Below, in pieces: positions 6,879-14,440 of a stretch of DNA of 64,000 bases. Made by a program: the position numbers and the translations under genes. Within the stretch, counting starts at the first letter, position 1, and every line of letters begins with the position of its first letter. Location of the stretch: positions 38,469 to 102,468 of the IMG/VR virus record IMGVR_UViG_3300028569_000018; one strand, written 5' to 3'. A model generated the notes under the pieces. That model searched no databases and was not told the origin of the DNA. It was given only the letters and a program-made list of their open reading frames with translations. Source of the DNA: a virus.

Positions 6879-7760
6879 ATGGAGAATAATACATTGTTAG
6901 TTAGTAGCGCATTCTATTCGGTACAAGGCGAAGGTAAAACCGTCGGCGTTCCTGCATATTTCATAAGATTAGGTTTATGCAATCTATCGTGCGGAATGTC
7001 TAAGAAATTCATGAATCAATTAAAGAAAGATAAGTCTTTAGCTGATGGTGAAATATTCAAAGGTGATTTAGAATTGGAAGGAAAAGCCAGCTGGACCTGT
7101 GATTCTACAAGCCAATGGTTATGGCGAGGTGAAGAAAAATCATTTCAGTATATTATTGACCGTTGGAAAGAGCAAGGTATCTATGAAGATATTAAGTCAG
7201 GTGTAATCCATATTATCTGGACTGGTGGAGAACCAACGCTACCTAGACATCAAGAAGCTATTGTTAATTTTACTAAATATTGGGTGACACAGGACCCAAA
7301 AGTAGAAAATAAATTAAGACAATATAATATAGTTAGTTTCGAGCCATACTATATAAATAGAACTTCCGGTTTCTATGAAATAGAAACAAATGGTACAATC
7401 TATATAGAACAAGAATTGTTCGAATATTTAAACCAAATAAATTGTAGTCCAAAATTATCCGATTCTGGTATGACCGCTAAACAGCGTATTAACCCAGATG
7501 CTATCAAACGTATTATGGACCATAAAAACTATCAATTCAAGTTTGTAATTAGTACAGAAGATGATGTGAAAGAAATGTTTCGTGATTTCATAGAACCATT
7601 TAACATTCCGTTAAAAAATGTGTATTGTATGCCGGGTCTAGATAATAGAGAAGATTTTCACGAAAGAACACGATTCGTATTTGAAATGGCTAAGAAGTAT
7701 AAATTTATTGGTAGTACAAGACTTCACATCAGTTGCTGGGATAAAACCTTAAACGTATGA
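6879..7760 (+). CDS. queE: 7-carboxy-7-deazaguanine synthase QueE (radical SAM)
   Basis: Radical SAM enzyme converting 6-carboxytetrahydropterin to 7-carboxy-7-deazaguanine (CDG). Visible features: FYSVQGEGKTVGVPAYFIRL at the N-terminus, cluster cysteines C34 and C38 (LCNLSC) and C74 (WTCDS), TGGEPTLP, FYEIETNGT, NCSPKLSDSG and VYCMPG. The second and third cluster cysteines, normally two residues apart, are separated by 35 residues, a long cluster-loop insertion known in some QueE subfamilies. Together with FolE and QueD this completes the route to CDG. Its stop overlaps the next ATG (ATGA). Confidence 0.9.
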   Translation: MENNTLLVSSAFYSVQGEGKTVGVPAYFIRLGLCNLSCGMSKKFMNQLKKDKSLADGEIFKGDLELEGKASWTCDSTSQWLWRGEEKSFQYIIDRWKEQGIYEDIKSGVIHIIWTGGEPTLPRHQEAIVNFTKYWVTQDPKVENKLRQYNIVSFEPYYINRTSGFYEIETNGTIYIEQELFEYLNQINCSPKLSDSGMTAKQRINPDAIKRIMDHKNYQFKFVISTEDDVKEMFRDFIEPFNIPLKNVYCMPGLDNREDFHERTRFVFEMAKKYKFIGSTRLHISCWDKTLNV

Positions 7761-7924
7761 TACAGTTTGATAAACTCGGTTATTACTGGATTCTATGGAG
7801 CGACGGTGACGATGGAATCATGTTGTACCAACCGTCAGATAATACTACCGGACTAACTCCGTTAGCGTATTTAGGTGTTGGATTTGATGAATTCACGAAA
7901 ATGTATAAAACTATCGCATCATGA
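7757..7924 (+). CDS. Small hypothetical protein (55 aa)
   Basis: ATG 7757 overlaps the queE stop as ATGA and its own stop overlaps the next start at 7921 the same way, strong evidence for translation-coupled coding. The 55 residues (MIQFDKLGYYWILWSDGDDG...) are aromatic-rich and mixed alpha/beta. No family recognised. Confidence 0.6.
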   Translation: MIQFDKLGYYWILWSDGDDGIMLYQPSDNTTGLTPLAYLGVGFDEFTKMYKTIAS

Positions 7925-8121
7925 ATCACGAACGCGTAGGTCGTTTACGGCAATTACTGGTGGATTATAAAGATATACAACGAACATCTGAACAGCTTGT
8001 CCCATCCAATGCACTAGAAATGCGATTAAAATCGATTATGCAACAAATGGCAAAAGCGAATGTTGAAATTATAAAAATTATTGAAGCGGAATTAACTAAA
8101 GAATTACAAAATGAAAATTAA
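7921..8121 (+). CDS. Small helical hypothetical protein
   Basis: 66 residues, almost wholly helical with heptad-like hydrophobics (VGRLRQLLVDYKDIQRT... IIKIIEAEL), so a coiled coil or helical hairpin is likely. Overlaps both neighbours. Function unknown. Confidence 0.6.
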   Translation: MNHERVGRLRQLLVDYKDIQRTSEQLVPSNALEMRLKSIMQQMAKANVEIIKIIEAELTKELQNEN

Positions 8122-8347
8122 AGTAACACAAGAAAACCATTATGTGGTAGAAACACGTGGCATTAAGAAAGGTGATGTACTTACCGTTAGAAGTTTCGGT
8201 CAAGCAGAGCAAGCAAAACGTGGGAAAGCATATTTAGTCGACGGTAAGACGGCTGGTAGTGCTCCTATTGTGATATATGAAGATGAATGCGAAATAGTCG
8301 CCGAGCGTAGTAAGCGAGCAATTAACAATCCAACAACACCATTCTAA
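8111..8347 (+). CDS. Small beta-rich hypothetical protein
   Basis: 78 residues, beta-rich (KVTQENHYVVETRGIKKGDVLTV), resembling a small SH3-like barrel with a basic loop. The last residues AINNPTTPF lie inside the first copy of a 316-bp tandem duplication, so the same tail recurs at the end of the next ORF. Confidence 0.55.
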   Translation: MKIKVTQENHYVVETRGIKKGDVLTVRSFGQAEQAKRGKAYLVDGKTAGSAPIVIYEDECEIVAERSKRAINNPTTPF

Positions 8348-8946
8348 TATGAAAGCACTATACACAAAATTTTTGAATTTTCTTCGCAACCGGTCAAACC
8401 CGAAAGTATTACGTACCGATTTAGTTACGTATAAATCAATACGTAAACAGGTCGACCTAGTTAATCAGCTGGTAATTAAGCCTGATTTTATGGCGCGCAA
8501 TAACAACCCGTATTTTGATAAAATCAACCTACATGAATATAATTTAGATTTATTGTCTGAGGAAGCGAAGCAAAAGATTGTATATGTTATTCATGAAGAC
8601 AATATTATTAGAGCTAATGAGTTTGAAACTCGAGCAATTAACAATCCAACAACACCATTCTAATATGAAAGCACTATACACAAAATTTTTGAATTTTCTT
8701 CGCAACCGGTCAAACCCGAAAGTATTACGTACCGATTTAGTTACGTATAAATCAATACGTAAACAGGTCGACCTAGTTAATCAGCTGGTAATTAAGCCTG
8801 ATTTTATGGCGCGCAATAACAACCCGTATTTTGATAAAATCAACCTACATGAATATAATTTAGATTTATTGTCTGAGGAAGCGAAGCAAAAGATTGTATA
8901 TGTTATTCATGAAGACAATATTATTAGAGCTAATGAGTTTGAAACT
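8315..8946 (+). repeat. Perfect 316-bp tandem duplication
   Basis: Bases 8315-8630 recur as 8631-8946 without a difference that I can find by reading. Both copies begin with CGAG, and CGAG also follows the second copy at 8947, so a 4-base microhomology bounds the unit. The duplication spans the end of the 8111 gene and most of the next gene. Identity implies a very recent event or an assembly artefact. Confidence 0.9.
8349..8663 (+). CDS. Chimeric first copy of a duplicated gene
   Basis: 104 residues. Residues 1-94 match the N-terminus of the downstream full copy at 8665; the tail RAINNPTTPF comes from the end of the 8111 gene because the duplication junction fuses the two. The native C-terminus (VCVANNGVGYNDVMTLPE) is lost. 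Whether the chimera is functional is unknown. Confidence 0.5.
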   Translation: MKALYTKFLNFLRNRSNPKVLRTDLVTYKSIRKQVDLVNQLVIKPDFMARNNNPYFDKINLHEYNLDLLSEEAKQKIVYVIHEDNIIRANEFETRAINNPTTPF

Positions 8947-9006
8947 CGAGTATGTGTAGCTAATAATGGTGTTGGGTACAATGACGTCATGACACTTCCG
9001 GAATGA
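8665..9006 (+). CDS. Hypothetical protein (full second copy)
   Basis: 113 residues from ATG 8665 (MKALYTKFLNFL). Longer in-frame starts upstream lie inside the duplicated sequence and are artefacts of it. Helical, basic N-terminus, acidic middle. Its stop overlaps the next start (ATGA at 9003). No family recognised. Confidence 0.6.
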   Translation: MKALYTKFLNFLRNRSNPKVLRTDLVTYKSIRKQVDLVNQLVIKPDFMARNNNPYFDKINLHEYNLDLLSEEAKQKIVYVIHEDNIIRANEFETRVCVANNGVGYNDVMTLPE

Positions 9007-9266
9007 AAAAGAAAGCTGCAAAGAAGCGTGCTAAACGCGAGGCAAAAGTTAAGGAGCATCAGTATGAACGCATATGTACAATACAAAAGGTTCAACATCA
9101 ATACGATTGGTGCTTACTAGAAATTCCTTGGATATCTACTAATAAGACACACGCAAAAACCGAATATCTTGGATTAGGTACTATCCATTCAATAGATGGA
9201 GTTAAACGAACCGATAAACGGTTATATCACTTCTTTAAGAAAATCACAAAACGAAAAGTAAAATGA
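9003..9266 (+). CDS. Small basic hypothetical protein
   Basis: 87 residues with a strongly basic N-terminus (MKKKAAKKRAKREAKVK) and a basic C-terminus (FFKKITKRKVK), suggesting nucleic-acid contact. Overlaps both neighbours by ATGA. Function unknown. Confidence 0.6.
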   Translation: MKKKAAKKRAKREAKVKEHQYERICTIQKVQHQYDWCLLEIPWISTNKTHAKTEYLGLGTIHSIDGVKRTDKRLYHFFKKITKRKVK

Positions 9267-9898
9267 GAAGAAAAAGAATAGTGTGTTTCGACTTTGAAAC
9301 AACCGGCTTGGACTTTATTAAAGACCAACCAATTCAATATGCTGCACAATCTGTAGAAGTTGATGGTAGTATGAAATCAATTACGGGCTTCATAAATTAT
9401 GATGGTACATTATCAGAAATCATTAAGAACCTAACCGGTATTGATGATAGCATATTACGTCAGCACGGTGAGCCATACGAAGCCGGTATGGAGAAGCTAC
9501 TTAAATTTATCGGAGTGAATAAAATATGTCCAGATAATGATACAATATTAGTTGGACATAATATGTTAAACTTCGATATTCATTTTCTTGATATGGCGTG
9601 CGGTAAGCTCGGATATGACACGATTAACCCAAGACTCTATTGGGACACTGCGGGGTGCTATAAAGCTCATAAACTAGCGCTAGTAAAGAGCGAGAGTGAA
9701 ACTGTAGCTGAGTTCCATAAACGTGGTTTAGATACATACGCAAAAGGGCTTAAATTTAGGCTACCGGTTGTATGCGAAGCGATGGGTGTTGAATTTAAAG
9801 AAGACCATAGAGCAGATAGTGATACCGCAGCAACTCTTAAAGTATTCCTTAAACAAGCACAACTTTATAACAATCATTTCCACGAATTATTAAATTAA
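9263..9898 (+). CDS. DnaQ-like 3'-5' exonuclease (DEDDh)
   Basis: 211-residue DEDD exonuclease. Exo I is CFDFETTG (Asp10, Glu12), Exo II is GHNMLNFDIHFLD in the middle, and Exo III is HRADSDT near the C-terminus, with the His of the DEDDh subtype. It could process single strands or recombination intermediates, or act as RNase T-like. The polymerase at 18243 has its own proofreading domain, so this is an additional nuclease. Confidence 0.85.
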   Translation: MRRKRIVCFDFETTGLDFIKDQPIQYAAQSVEVDGSMKSITGFINYDGTLSEIIKNLTGIDDSILRQHGEPYEAGMEKLLKFIGVNKICPDNDTILVGHNMLNFDIHFLDMACGKLGYDTINPRLYWDTAGCYKAHKLALVKSESETVAEFHKRGLDTYAKGLKFRLPVVCEAMGVEFKEDHRADSDTAATLKVFLKQAQLYNNHFHELLN

Positions 9899-9913
9899 TT
9901 CAATAATTTTCCT

Positions 9914-9919
9914 TATATT
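9914..9919 (+). promoter_or_regulatory. -10 box TATATT before denV
   Basis: CCTTATATTAAGTT then ATG 9925, five bases after the box. The -35 is weak (TTATTAAATTAATTC region). Confidence 0.5.
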
Positions 9920-9924
9920 AAGTT

Positions 9925-10284
9925 ATGACTCGAATAAATGTAGGCGTACCGCCACGTGAATTGACAGGTAGACATTTAATAGCTGAACATAGAGAAATTA
10001 AAAGAATTCCAAATACCGTACGAAGCGGTAAGGCTGTTATTAAGAATATACCCGAATCGTTTACGTTAGGCCCGGGACACGTTAAATTCTTCTACAATAA
10101 ATTGAAATATCTTAAAAATCGATACGAAGAGATTTACTCTGAATGTAAAGCCCGCGGATATAATGTTACATACTTCGGCGATGCGTGGGATAGTATACCA
10201 GTACATTTAATGAATGACTATACACCTGCAGCACGCGACAGAGACATTATATTACAGCGTATTCATGAAAGATTATCTTCATAG
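9925..10284 (+). CDS. denV: Pyrimidine-dimer DNA glycosylase/AP lyase (T4 endonuclease V type)
   Basis: Aligns with T4 DenV from the first residue: MTRIN (Thr2 becomes the catalytic N-terminal residue after Met removal), LIAEHREIKRI matching LMAEYRELPRV with the catalytic Glu (Glu24 here, Glu23 in T4), then FTLGPGHVKFFYNKL matching FILGAGHVTFFYDKL, and ECKARGYN. 119 residues against 138 in T4; the shortened end lacks the T4 WYKYYGK tail that helps bind the dimer. Cuts the glycosyl bond at UV dimers and nicks the backbone. Confidence 0.9.
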   Translation: MTRINVGVPPRELTGRHLIAEHREIKRIPNTVRSGKAVIKNIPESFTLGPGHVKFFYNKLKYLKNRYEEIYSECKARGYNVTYFGDAWDSIPVHLMNDYTPAARDRDIILQRIHERLSS

Positions 10285-10311
10285 ATATTTTAACGACTCA
10301 ACAATTTTTCT

Positions 10312-10317
10312 TATATT
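10312..10317 (+). promoter_or_regulatory. -10 box TATATT of the displaced dpdA start
   Basis: TTTCTTATATTAATAC precedes ATG 10339 with a leader AAAATAAATAATCTAC. The same leader (AAAATAAATAATCAAC) precedes the sliding clamp gene at 22549. Confidence 0.5.
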
Positions 10318-10338
10318 AATACAAAATAAATAATCTAC

Positions 10339-10371
10339 ATGATTGAATATCCAAAAATGTTGACTCAATGA
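10339..10371 (+). pseudogene. Displaced 5' end of dpdA (10-codon remnant)
   Basis: Reads MIEYPKMLTQ-stop. The intact gene at 11327 begins MTVYPKMQYY. The shared M..YPKM and matching bases (ATGATTGAATATCCAAAAATG against ATGACCGTATACCCTAAAATG) indicate a remnant of the original gene start left upstream of the homing element. Confidence 0.65.
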
Positions 10372-10382
10372 TATTTATACTA

Positions 10383-10479
10383 AACCGAAAGGTTACCTGG
10401 AACGGTATTGGTTTGGCGACTTTATATTAGTTCCAGGTTTTTTATTTTCTAGATATTTATATGTAAGCCAAATCAATAC
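10383..10479 (+). promoter_or_regulatory. HEG 5' RNA element, copy 2
   Basis: P1: AACC-GAAA-GGTT (10383-10394). P2: ACCTGGAAC (10395-10403) with GTTCCAGGT (10430-10438) and a T run. P3: GTATTGGTTTGGC (10405-10417) with GCCAAATCAATAC (10467-10479), ending 2 bases before ATG 10482. Compared with copy 1, P3 changes A-T to G-C at pair 6, and P2 changes several pairs, each time preserving pairing. GATATTTATATGTA (10453-10466) lies between. Confidence 0.78.
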
Positions 10480-10481
10480 AT

Positions 10482-11297
10482 ATGAATTACCAAAGAATCT
10501 ACGATTCGATTATCAATAACGCAAAGTTATTAGAAGAGTCAAGAAAATTACAAAAGAAGCAGAAACTTAATTATTTCGAACGACATCACATTTTACCGAA
10601 ATGTTTGGGTGGTAATAATGATGAAAGTAATCTAGTTTATCTAACGGCAAAAGAGCATTATCTTTGTCATCGATTATTAGTTGAAATATATCCTGAAAAT
10701 AGAAAGTTGAAATATGCTATTTGGTTAATGGTAAGCGGATATAGTATAACCAAACAACGATACATCCCTTGTAGTAGAATATATGAGCAAATTAAACGAT
10801 TACATGCAGATAATGTAGCCGCTCAATTTATTGGTAAGCCCAAATCTATTGAACATCGCAAGAAATTATCTGATAGCAATATCGGCAAAACATTATCGAT
10901 TGAACGTAGATTGAAAATGTCCAATACGCTACGTGGTATGAAGAAGTCCGAGGAGACTAAACGTCGGATGACTAAACCGAAGCCAATTGTTACTTGTCCG
11001 CATTGCGGAGTAACCGGGGGCAAAAATACTATGGTCCAATGGCACTTTGATAACTGTAAATCACTGCCCGGTAATGAACACATACATGATATTAGAACTA
11101 ATACATTACATGAATGCCCGAAATGTGGTATAAAAAGTACAGCATTATCAAATATGGTTCGATATCATTTTGAAAATTGCGGAAAGAAAGTTGATTTACG
11201 AAAATGTCCATATTGTGGAAAAGAAATGGATGCTAGAAATGCTAAGAAGTATCATTTCGATAATTGTAAGTTAAAGAATTTGGTAATTGTAAGATAA
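10482..11297 (+). CDS. HNH homing endonuclease with zinc-finger tail (HEG2)
   Basis: 271 residues. N-terminus MNYQRIYDSIINNAK and HNH motif ERHHILPKCLGGNN, then NLVYLTAKEHYLCH. Middle repeats (SIEHRKKLSD, SEETKRRM) resemble NUMOD-type DNA-binding segments. The tail has three fingers: CPHC...HFDNCK, CPKC...HFENC and CPYC...HFDNCK. The first 80 or so residues are nearly identical to HEG5 at 28840, so the two are recent relatives. It sits at the 5' end of dpdA, whose displaced start remains upstream. Confidence 0.9.
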   Translation: MNYQRIYDSIINNAKLLEESRKLQKKQKLNYFERHHILPKCLGGNNDESNLVYLTAKEHYLCHRLLVEIYPENRKLKYAIWLMVSGYSITKQRYIPCSRIYEQIKRLHADNVAAQFIGKPKSIEHRKKLSDSNIGKTLSIERRLKMSNTLRGMKKSEETKRRMTKPKPIVTCPHCGVTGGKNTMVQWHFDNCKSLPGNEHIHDIRTNTLHECPKCGIKSTALSNMVRYHFENCGKKVDLRKCPYCGKEMDARNAKKYHFDNCKLKNLVIVR

Positions 11298-11326
11298 ATT
11301 GTTATATTAGAAAAATAAATTAAACT

Positions 11327-12565
11327 ATGACCGTATACCCTAAAATGCAATACTATCCGAGCTTTTCGACCGGCGAATTTGCAAACGACTGTAAAGACCC
11401 TAATAAGTTACTAGGAGGTAAACTTACTCCAAGATTCTACTCCAAAGAATTCCCCCAAGAATTTCAGCATCCATACTTCCTATTAACTGCGGGTCACTTA
11501 TATAAGAAAATGGATATCCGCAAAACGATGGGCCTGGAGGATGCTCTAGTAATGGGTGATTCTGGTGGATATCAAATTGCAATGGGTGCAATGAAATGGG
11601 ACATGTCCGTTAGACAGCAAATATTTGAATGGCTAGAAGCTAACTCAGATATTGCTATGAATATAGATATTCCACCCTACGGAGACATGACCGGTAAATT
11701 TGACGAATGTATTGATATCAGTTATGATAACTTTAAGTATTTCGAAAAAAATCAGACAGGCAAAACTAAGTTCCTGAATGTGATTCAAGGTAATAACTTC
11801 CAGCAACGTCTTAAATGGTACGATAAGGTTAAAGACTTTGAATTCAAAGGTTGGTCATGTGGCGGGTGCCGTCTACCATATAGATTAGCGGCTAATATGA
11901 CTGCCCTAATTGAAGGTAAAGAACACTTAAAGGACCGCAACGAATATCTTCACATATTAGGTACGACAAAAATATCAGATTTCTTCTTCTTATCACAATT
12001 ACAGAAATCATTGGTAGAAGTAGGTTCTAAAATGCGAGTTACAACTGATTCAAGCTCACCATCTCGGTCAGTAGCATTCGGATTGTATTATGTCGGTGCA
12101 AACCTTAATCTGGATACGTTTAAATCATTACATATTCCAAAAGCAATTTCTACTAATAAGGCGTTTGTTGCTCCGGATTGTTTACAAACAATCTTACCGC
12201 ATCAACTAGATATGCCAATGCCAGCATCAACAGAATTTGATAAAATTATCAAAGGAATGTATACATATGGTGACTGTGTGAATAATCTTAATGATAGCAC
12301 AATGTTCATGACGTTGCATAATTTTATGCTATATCAGGATGTACAAACTGTAATTGCTGACTTCGTATATCATCATGACTATTTGCTTGAGCAAGTAACA
12401 TCAAAAGATACATTCCACGTAATGCGAATATTAGATGAGATTATTAAGAGTGATAATCCGAGAAAGGTTCTACTGAAAAATGAATCGTATCTAATCGGAT
12501 TGTCGACAGTAATCAATAATTCAACAGTTAAAGATAATAGTATTTCAGAATTTTTCACAGTATAA
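11327..12565 (+). CDS. dpdA: DpdA-like DNA guanine transglycosylase (TGT family)
   Basis: 412-residue homologue of queuine tRNA-ribosyltransferase. Visible: MGDSGGYQIA (residues 76-85, Asp78 as in the TGT DSGGFQ substrate-binding site), MNIDIPPYGD (111-120, Asp114 as probable nucleophile), LNVIQGN, WSCGGCR and HILGTTK. The C-terminal CxCxxCx...H zinc site of tRNA TGTs is not seen, which fits the phage/dpd DNA-modifying branch. It would exchange guanine in DNA for a 7-deazaguanine made by FolE, QueD and QueE. TATATT just after HEG2 (about 11302) gives it a new promoter. Confidence 0.8.
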   Translation: MTVYPKMQYYPSFSTGEFANDCKDPNKLLGGKLTPRFYSKEFPQEFQHPYFLLTAGHLYKKMDIRKTMGLEDALVMGDSGGYQIAMGAMKWDMSVRQQIFEWLEANSDIAMNIDIPPYGDMTGKFDECIDISYDNFKYFEKNQTGKTKFLNVIQGNNFQQRLKWYDKVKDFEFKGWSCGGCRLPYRLAANMTALIEGKEHLKDRNEYLHILGTTKISDFFFLSQLQKSLVEVGSKMRVTTDSSSPSRSVAFGLYYVGANLNLDTFKSLHIPKAISTNKAFVAPDCLQTILPHQLDMPMPASTEFDKIIKGMYTYGDCVNNLNDSTMFMTLHNFMLYQDVQTVIADFVYHHDYLLEQVTSKDTFHVMRILDEIIKSDNPRKVLLKNESYLIGLSTVINNSTVKDNSISEFFTV

Positions 12566-12574
12566 ACATAAAAC

Positions 12575-12877
12575 ATGGACGCAACAAGAATTAAACCACT
12601 CGGAGACAGAGTGTTAGTAAAAGAAAAGAAAGCAGAACAAACCACTGCATCAGGTATTATCATCCCGGATTCTGTAAGAAATGATTTAGCCAAGTATGGT
12701 GAAGTAATTTCGGTAGGCCCGGGAATATTCACGCAGAATGGTGTACTAATTCCTATGACAGTAAAAGTGGGTGATACGGTATTAATGCCCGCCTATGAAA
12801 CAAGCGGTACAACAGTTAAATTCGATGGTGTAGAATATACATTAATTCGTGAAGCTGAGTTATTAATGGTAGCATAA
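12575..12877 (+). CDS. groES: GroES-like co-chaperonin
   Basis: 100 residues, full-length Cpn10: IKPLGDRVLVKEKKAEQTT at the start, mobile loop SGIIIPDS, YGEVISVGPG, VGDTVLMPAY and a C-terminal EYTLIREAELL. It would cap a GroEL ring, host or phage, to help fold phage proteins (T4 gp31 analogue). No GroEL gene is in the window. Placed 9 bases after dpdA, so probably co-transcribed. Confidence 0.93.
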   Translation: MDATRIKPLGDRVLVKEKKAEQTTASGIIIPDSVRNDLAKYGEVISVGPGIFTQNGVLIPMTVKVGDTVLMPAYETSGTTVKFDGVEYTLIREAELLMVA

Positions 12878-12999
12878 TTATTTCTTTGTAAGTATTGGTT
12901 TTGACCAACTTTTACATTATATTCAATTATTATTAACTTATTACTTATTAACTAATGCATAGATTTTGGTGCTGCGAGCATATATTTATTTAAAAAGAT

Positions 13000-13851
13000 A
13001 TGCAGTCAACATTAGTAACATGTGCCATTTGTAATAAACAATACAAATATATAAATAATACACATCTTAAACAACATGGTCTGACTATAAAAGAATACAG
13101 ACTTAAATTCCCCGAGTCAATTATTTGGAGCAATGATTTACGTAAGATGTTAAACACCGCGCACACCGGTAAATCATACGAGGAAATAATGGGAGTGAAT
13201 AAGGCTACACAAATGCGAGAGTTGCGTCGAAAGAGTGCAATAGCACAAATGCTTTCAGCAGACCAAATTGCTATTCGAAAGGAAAAATGTGGCGCAGCAA
13301 TACATTATACCGAACAGCGAAAACATAATATGTCAAAAGGTATAACCGCTGATACTATTTCTCAAAGACGTGCCACTATAGAAAAAATTTATGGTTCGTA
13401 TAATGAATGTATGCGAAGAGCATTTCCGGGCGGTAGAACATCTAAGTCAGCTAAATCATATATTGAAAAGTTTCTTGTAGAGCGGAATATCAATCCAGAG
13501 CGTTGTATGTATGAAGGTGGAGGCGTTACTGGAAAGGAATTCTATCAACAAATCATGTTACATGGTAAGAAGAAATTTGTAATGTATGATTTAGTAGTGT
13601 TTAAGAATTTGGATTTTCACGAAATTGACCTTATATTAGAATTTAATGGCCCATATCACTTTAAATTACTTGACGTAGAACGGACACCCGATTTAAAATC
13701 AGTATACTTTTTAGATAAATGTGAGACCGTTAAATACTCGTACGAAAAAGATATTGCTAAATTAAATCATGCGTTAACATTAACGAACAACGTATACATA
13801 TATTGGCAGAAAGATAAACAATTAATAAAATATGAAGGACTCAACTATTAA
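13000..13851 (+). CDS. Homing endonuclease with zinc finger and Vsr/EDxHD-like domain (HEG3)
   Basis: 283 residues. Residues 1-30 hold a finger CAIC...HLKQH followed by LTIKEYRLKFP, like the MucR/Ros-type fingers of phage HEGs; GKSYEEIMG resembles NUMOD repeats. The C-terminal part (YDLVVFKNLDFHEIDLILEFNGPYHF) matches Vsr/EDxHD or PD-(D/E)XK homing endonucleases such as I-Bth0305I. The last 20 bases overlap the start of folE. Preceded by ATATATTTATTT (about 12982-12993), the AT-rich HEG promoter box. Confidence 0.75.
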   Translation: MQSTLVTCAICNKQYKYINNTHLKQHGLTIKEYRLKFPESIIWSNDLRKMLNTAHTGKSYEEIMGVNKATQMRELRRKSAIAQMLSADQIAIRKEKCGAAIHYTEQRKHNMSKGITADTISQRRATIEKIYGSYNECMRRAFPGGRTSKSAKSYIEKFLVERNINPERCMYEGGGVTGKEFYQQIMLHGKKKFVMYDLVVFKNLDFHEIDLILEFNGPYHFKLLDVERTPDLKSVYFLDKCETVKYSYEKDIAKLNHALTLTNNVYIYWQKDKQLIKYEGLNY

Positions 13852-14440
13852 ACTATCAAGTAAACAAATTATTAAAGCTTCGAAAACTTTCGGTAAATTT
13901 CTAGTAGATTTAGGATTTACTGACTATTTACAGAATCCGCATATGGCTGATACTCCGATGCGAGTAACTAGAGCATATGTTGAAGACTTATTTAAAGGAA
14001 TTTATACAGACCCCCCTAAGATAACAGCTTTCGAAAACACGAACGGGTATGACGGCCTAGTATTTCAGGGCGATATTGAAGTAAAAAGTTGTTGTAGTCA
14101 TCATTTTCTCCCTTTCATTGGTAAAGCTCACGTGTCGTATATACCGGGCAAGGCTGACCAAGTTGTCGGCCTATCTAAGTTAAATAGAATTGTAGAATGG
14201 TTCGCCAGACGTCCACAGGTGCAAGAAAATTTAACAATGCAAATTCATGATTTCATTAATACCGCAATACCCGGTAATAAAGGCGTTGCAGTTGTTATTG
14301 GCGCCAAACATATGTGTGCATCTTGCCGCGGCGTTCGACATGATTCCACAATGATGACAAGCAAGTTATCCGGGGCGTATGAAACTAATGATGCCACTAG
14401 AAATGAATTTTATAAGTTTATCGAAATGTTACACAAATGA
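13832..14440 (+). CDS. folE: GTP cyclohydrolase I
   Basis: 202 residues. Converts GTP to dihydroneopterin triphosphate, the first step to 7-deazaguanines. Zinc and catalytic residues are in place: CCSHHFLPF (residues 87-95), GLSKLNRIVEWFARRPQVQE, and GAKHMCASCRGV (157-168). Overlaps HEG3 at its start by 20 bases and the next gene by ATGA. In this genome the product more likely feeds queD than folate synthesis. Confidence 0.95.
   Translation: MKDSTIKLSSKQIIKASKTFGKFLVDLGFTDYLQNPHMADTPMRVTRAYVEDLFKGIYTDPPKITAFENTNGYDGLVFQGDIEVKSCCSHHFLPFIGKAHVSYIPGKADQVVGLSKLNRIVEWFARRPQVQENLTMQIHDFINTAIPGNKGVAVVIGAKHMCASCRGVRHDSTMMTSKLSGAYETNDATRNEFYKFIEMLHK

Noticed and set aside
8578-9006. 142-residue version of the duplicated gene with an upstream start
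   Set aside because: The extra N-terminus comes from reading through the duplicated block in another frame; ATG 8665 matches the start of the first copy.
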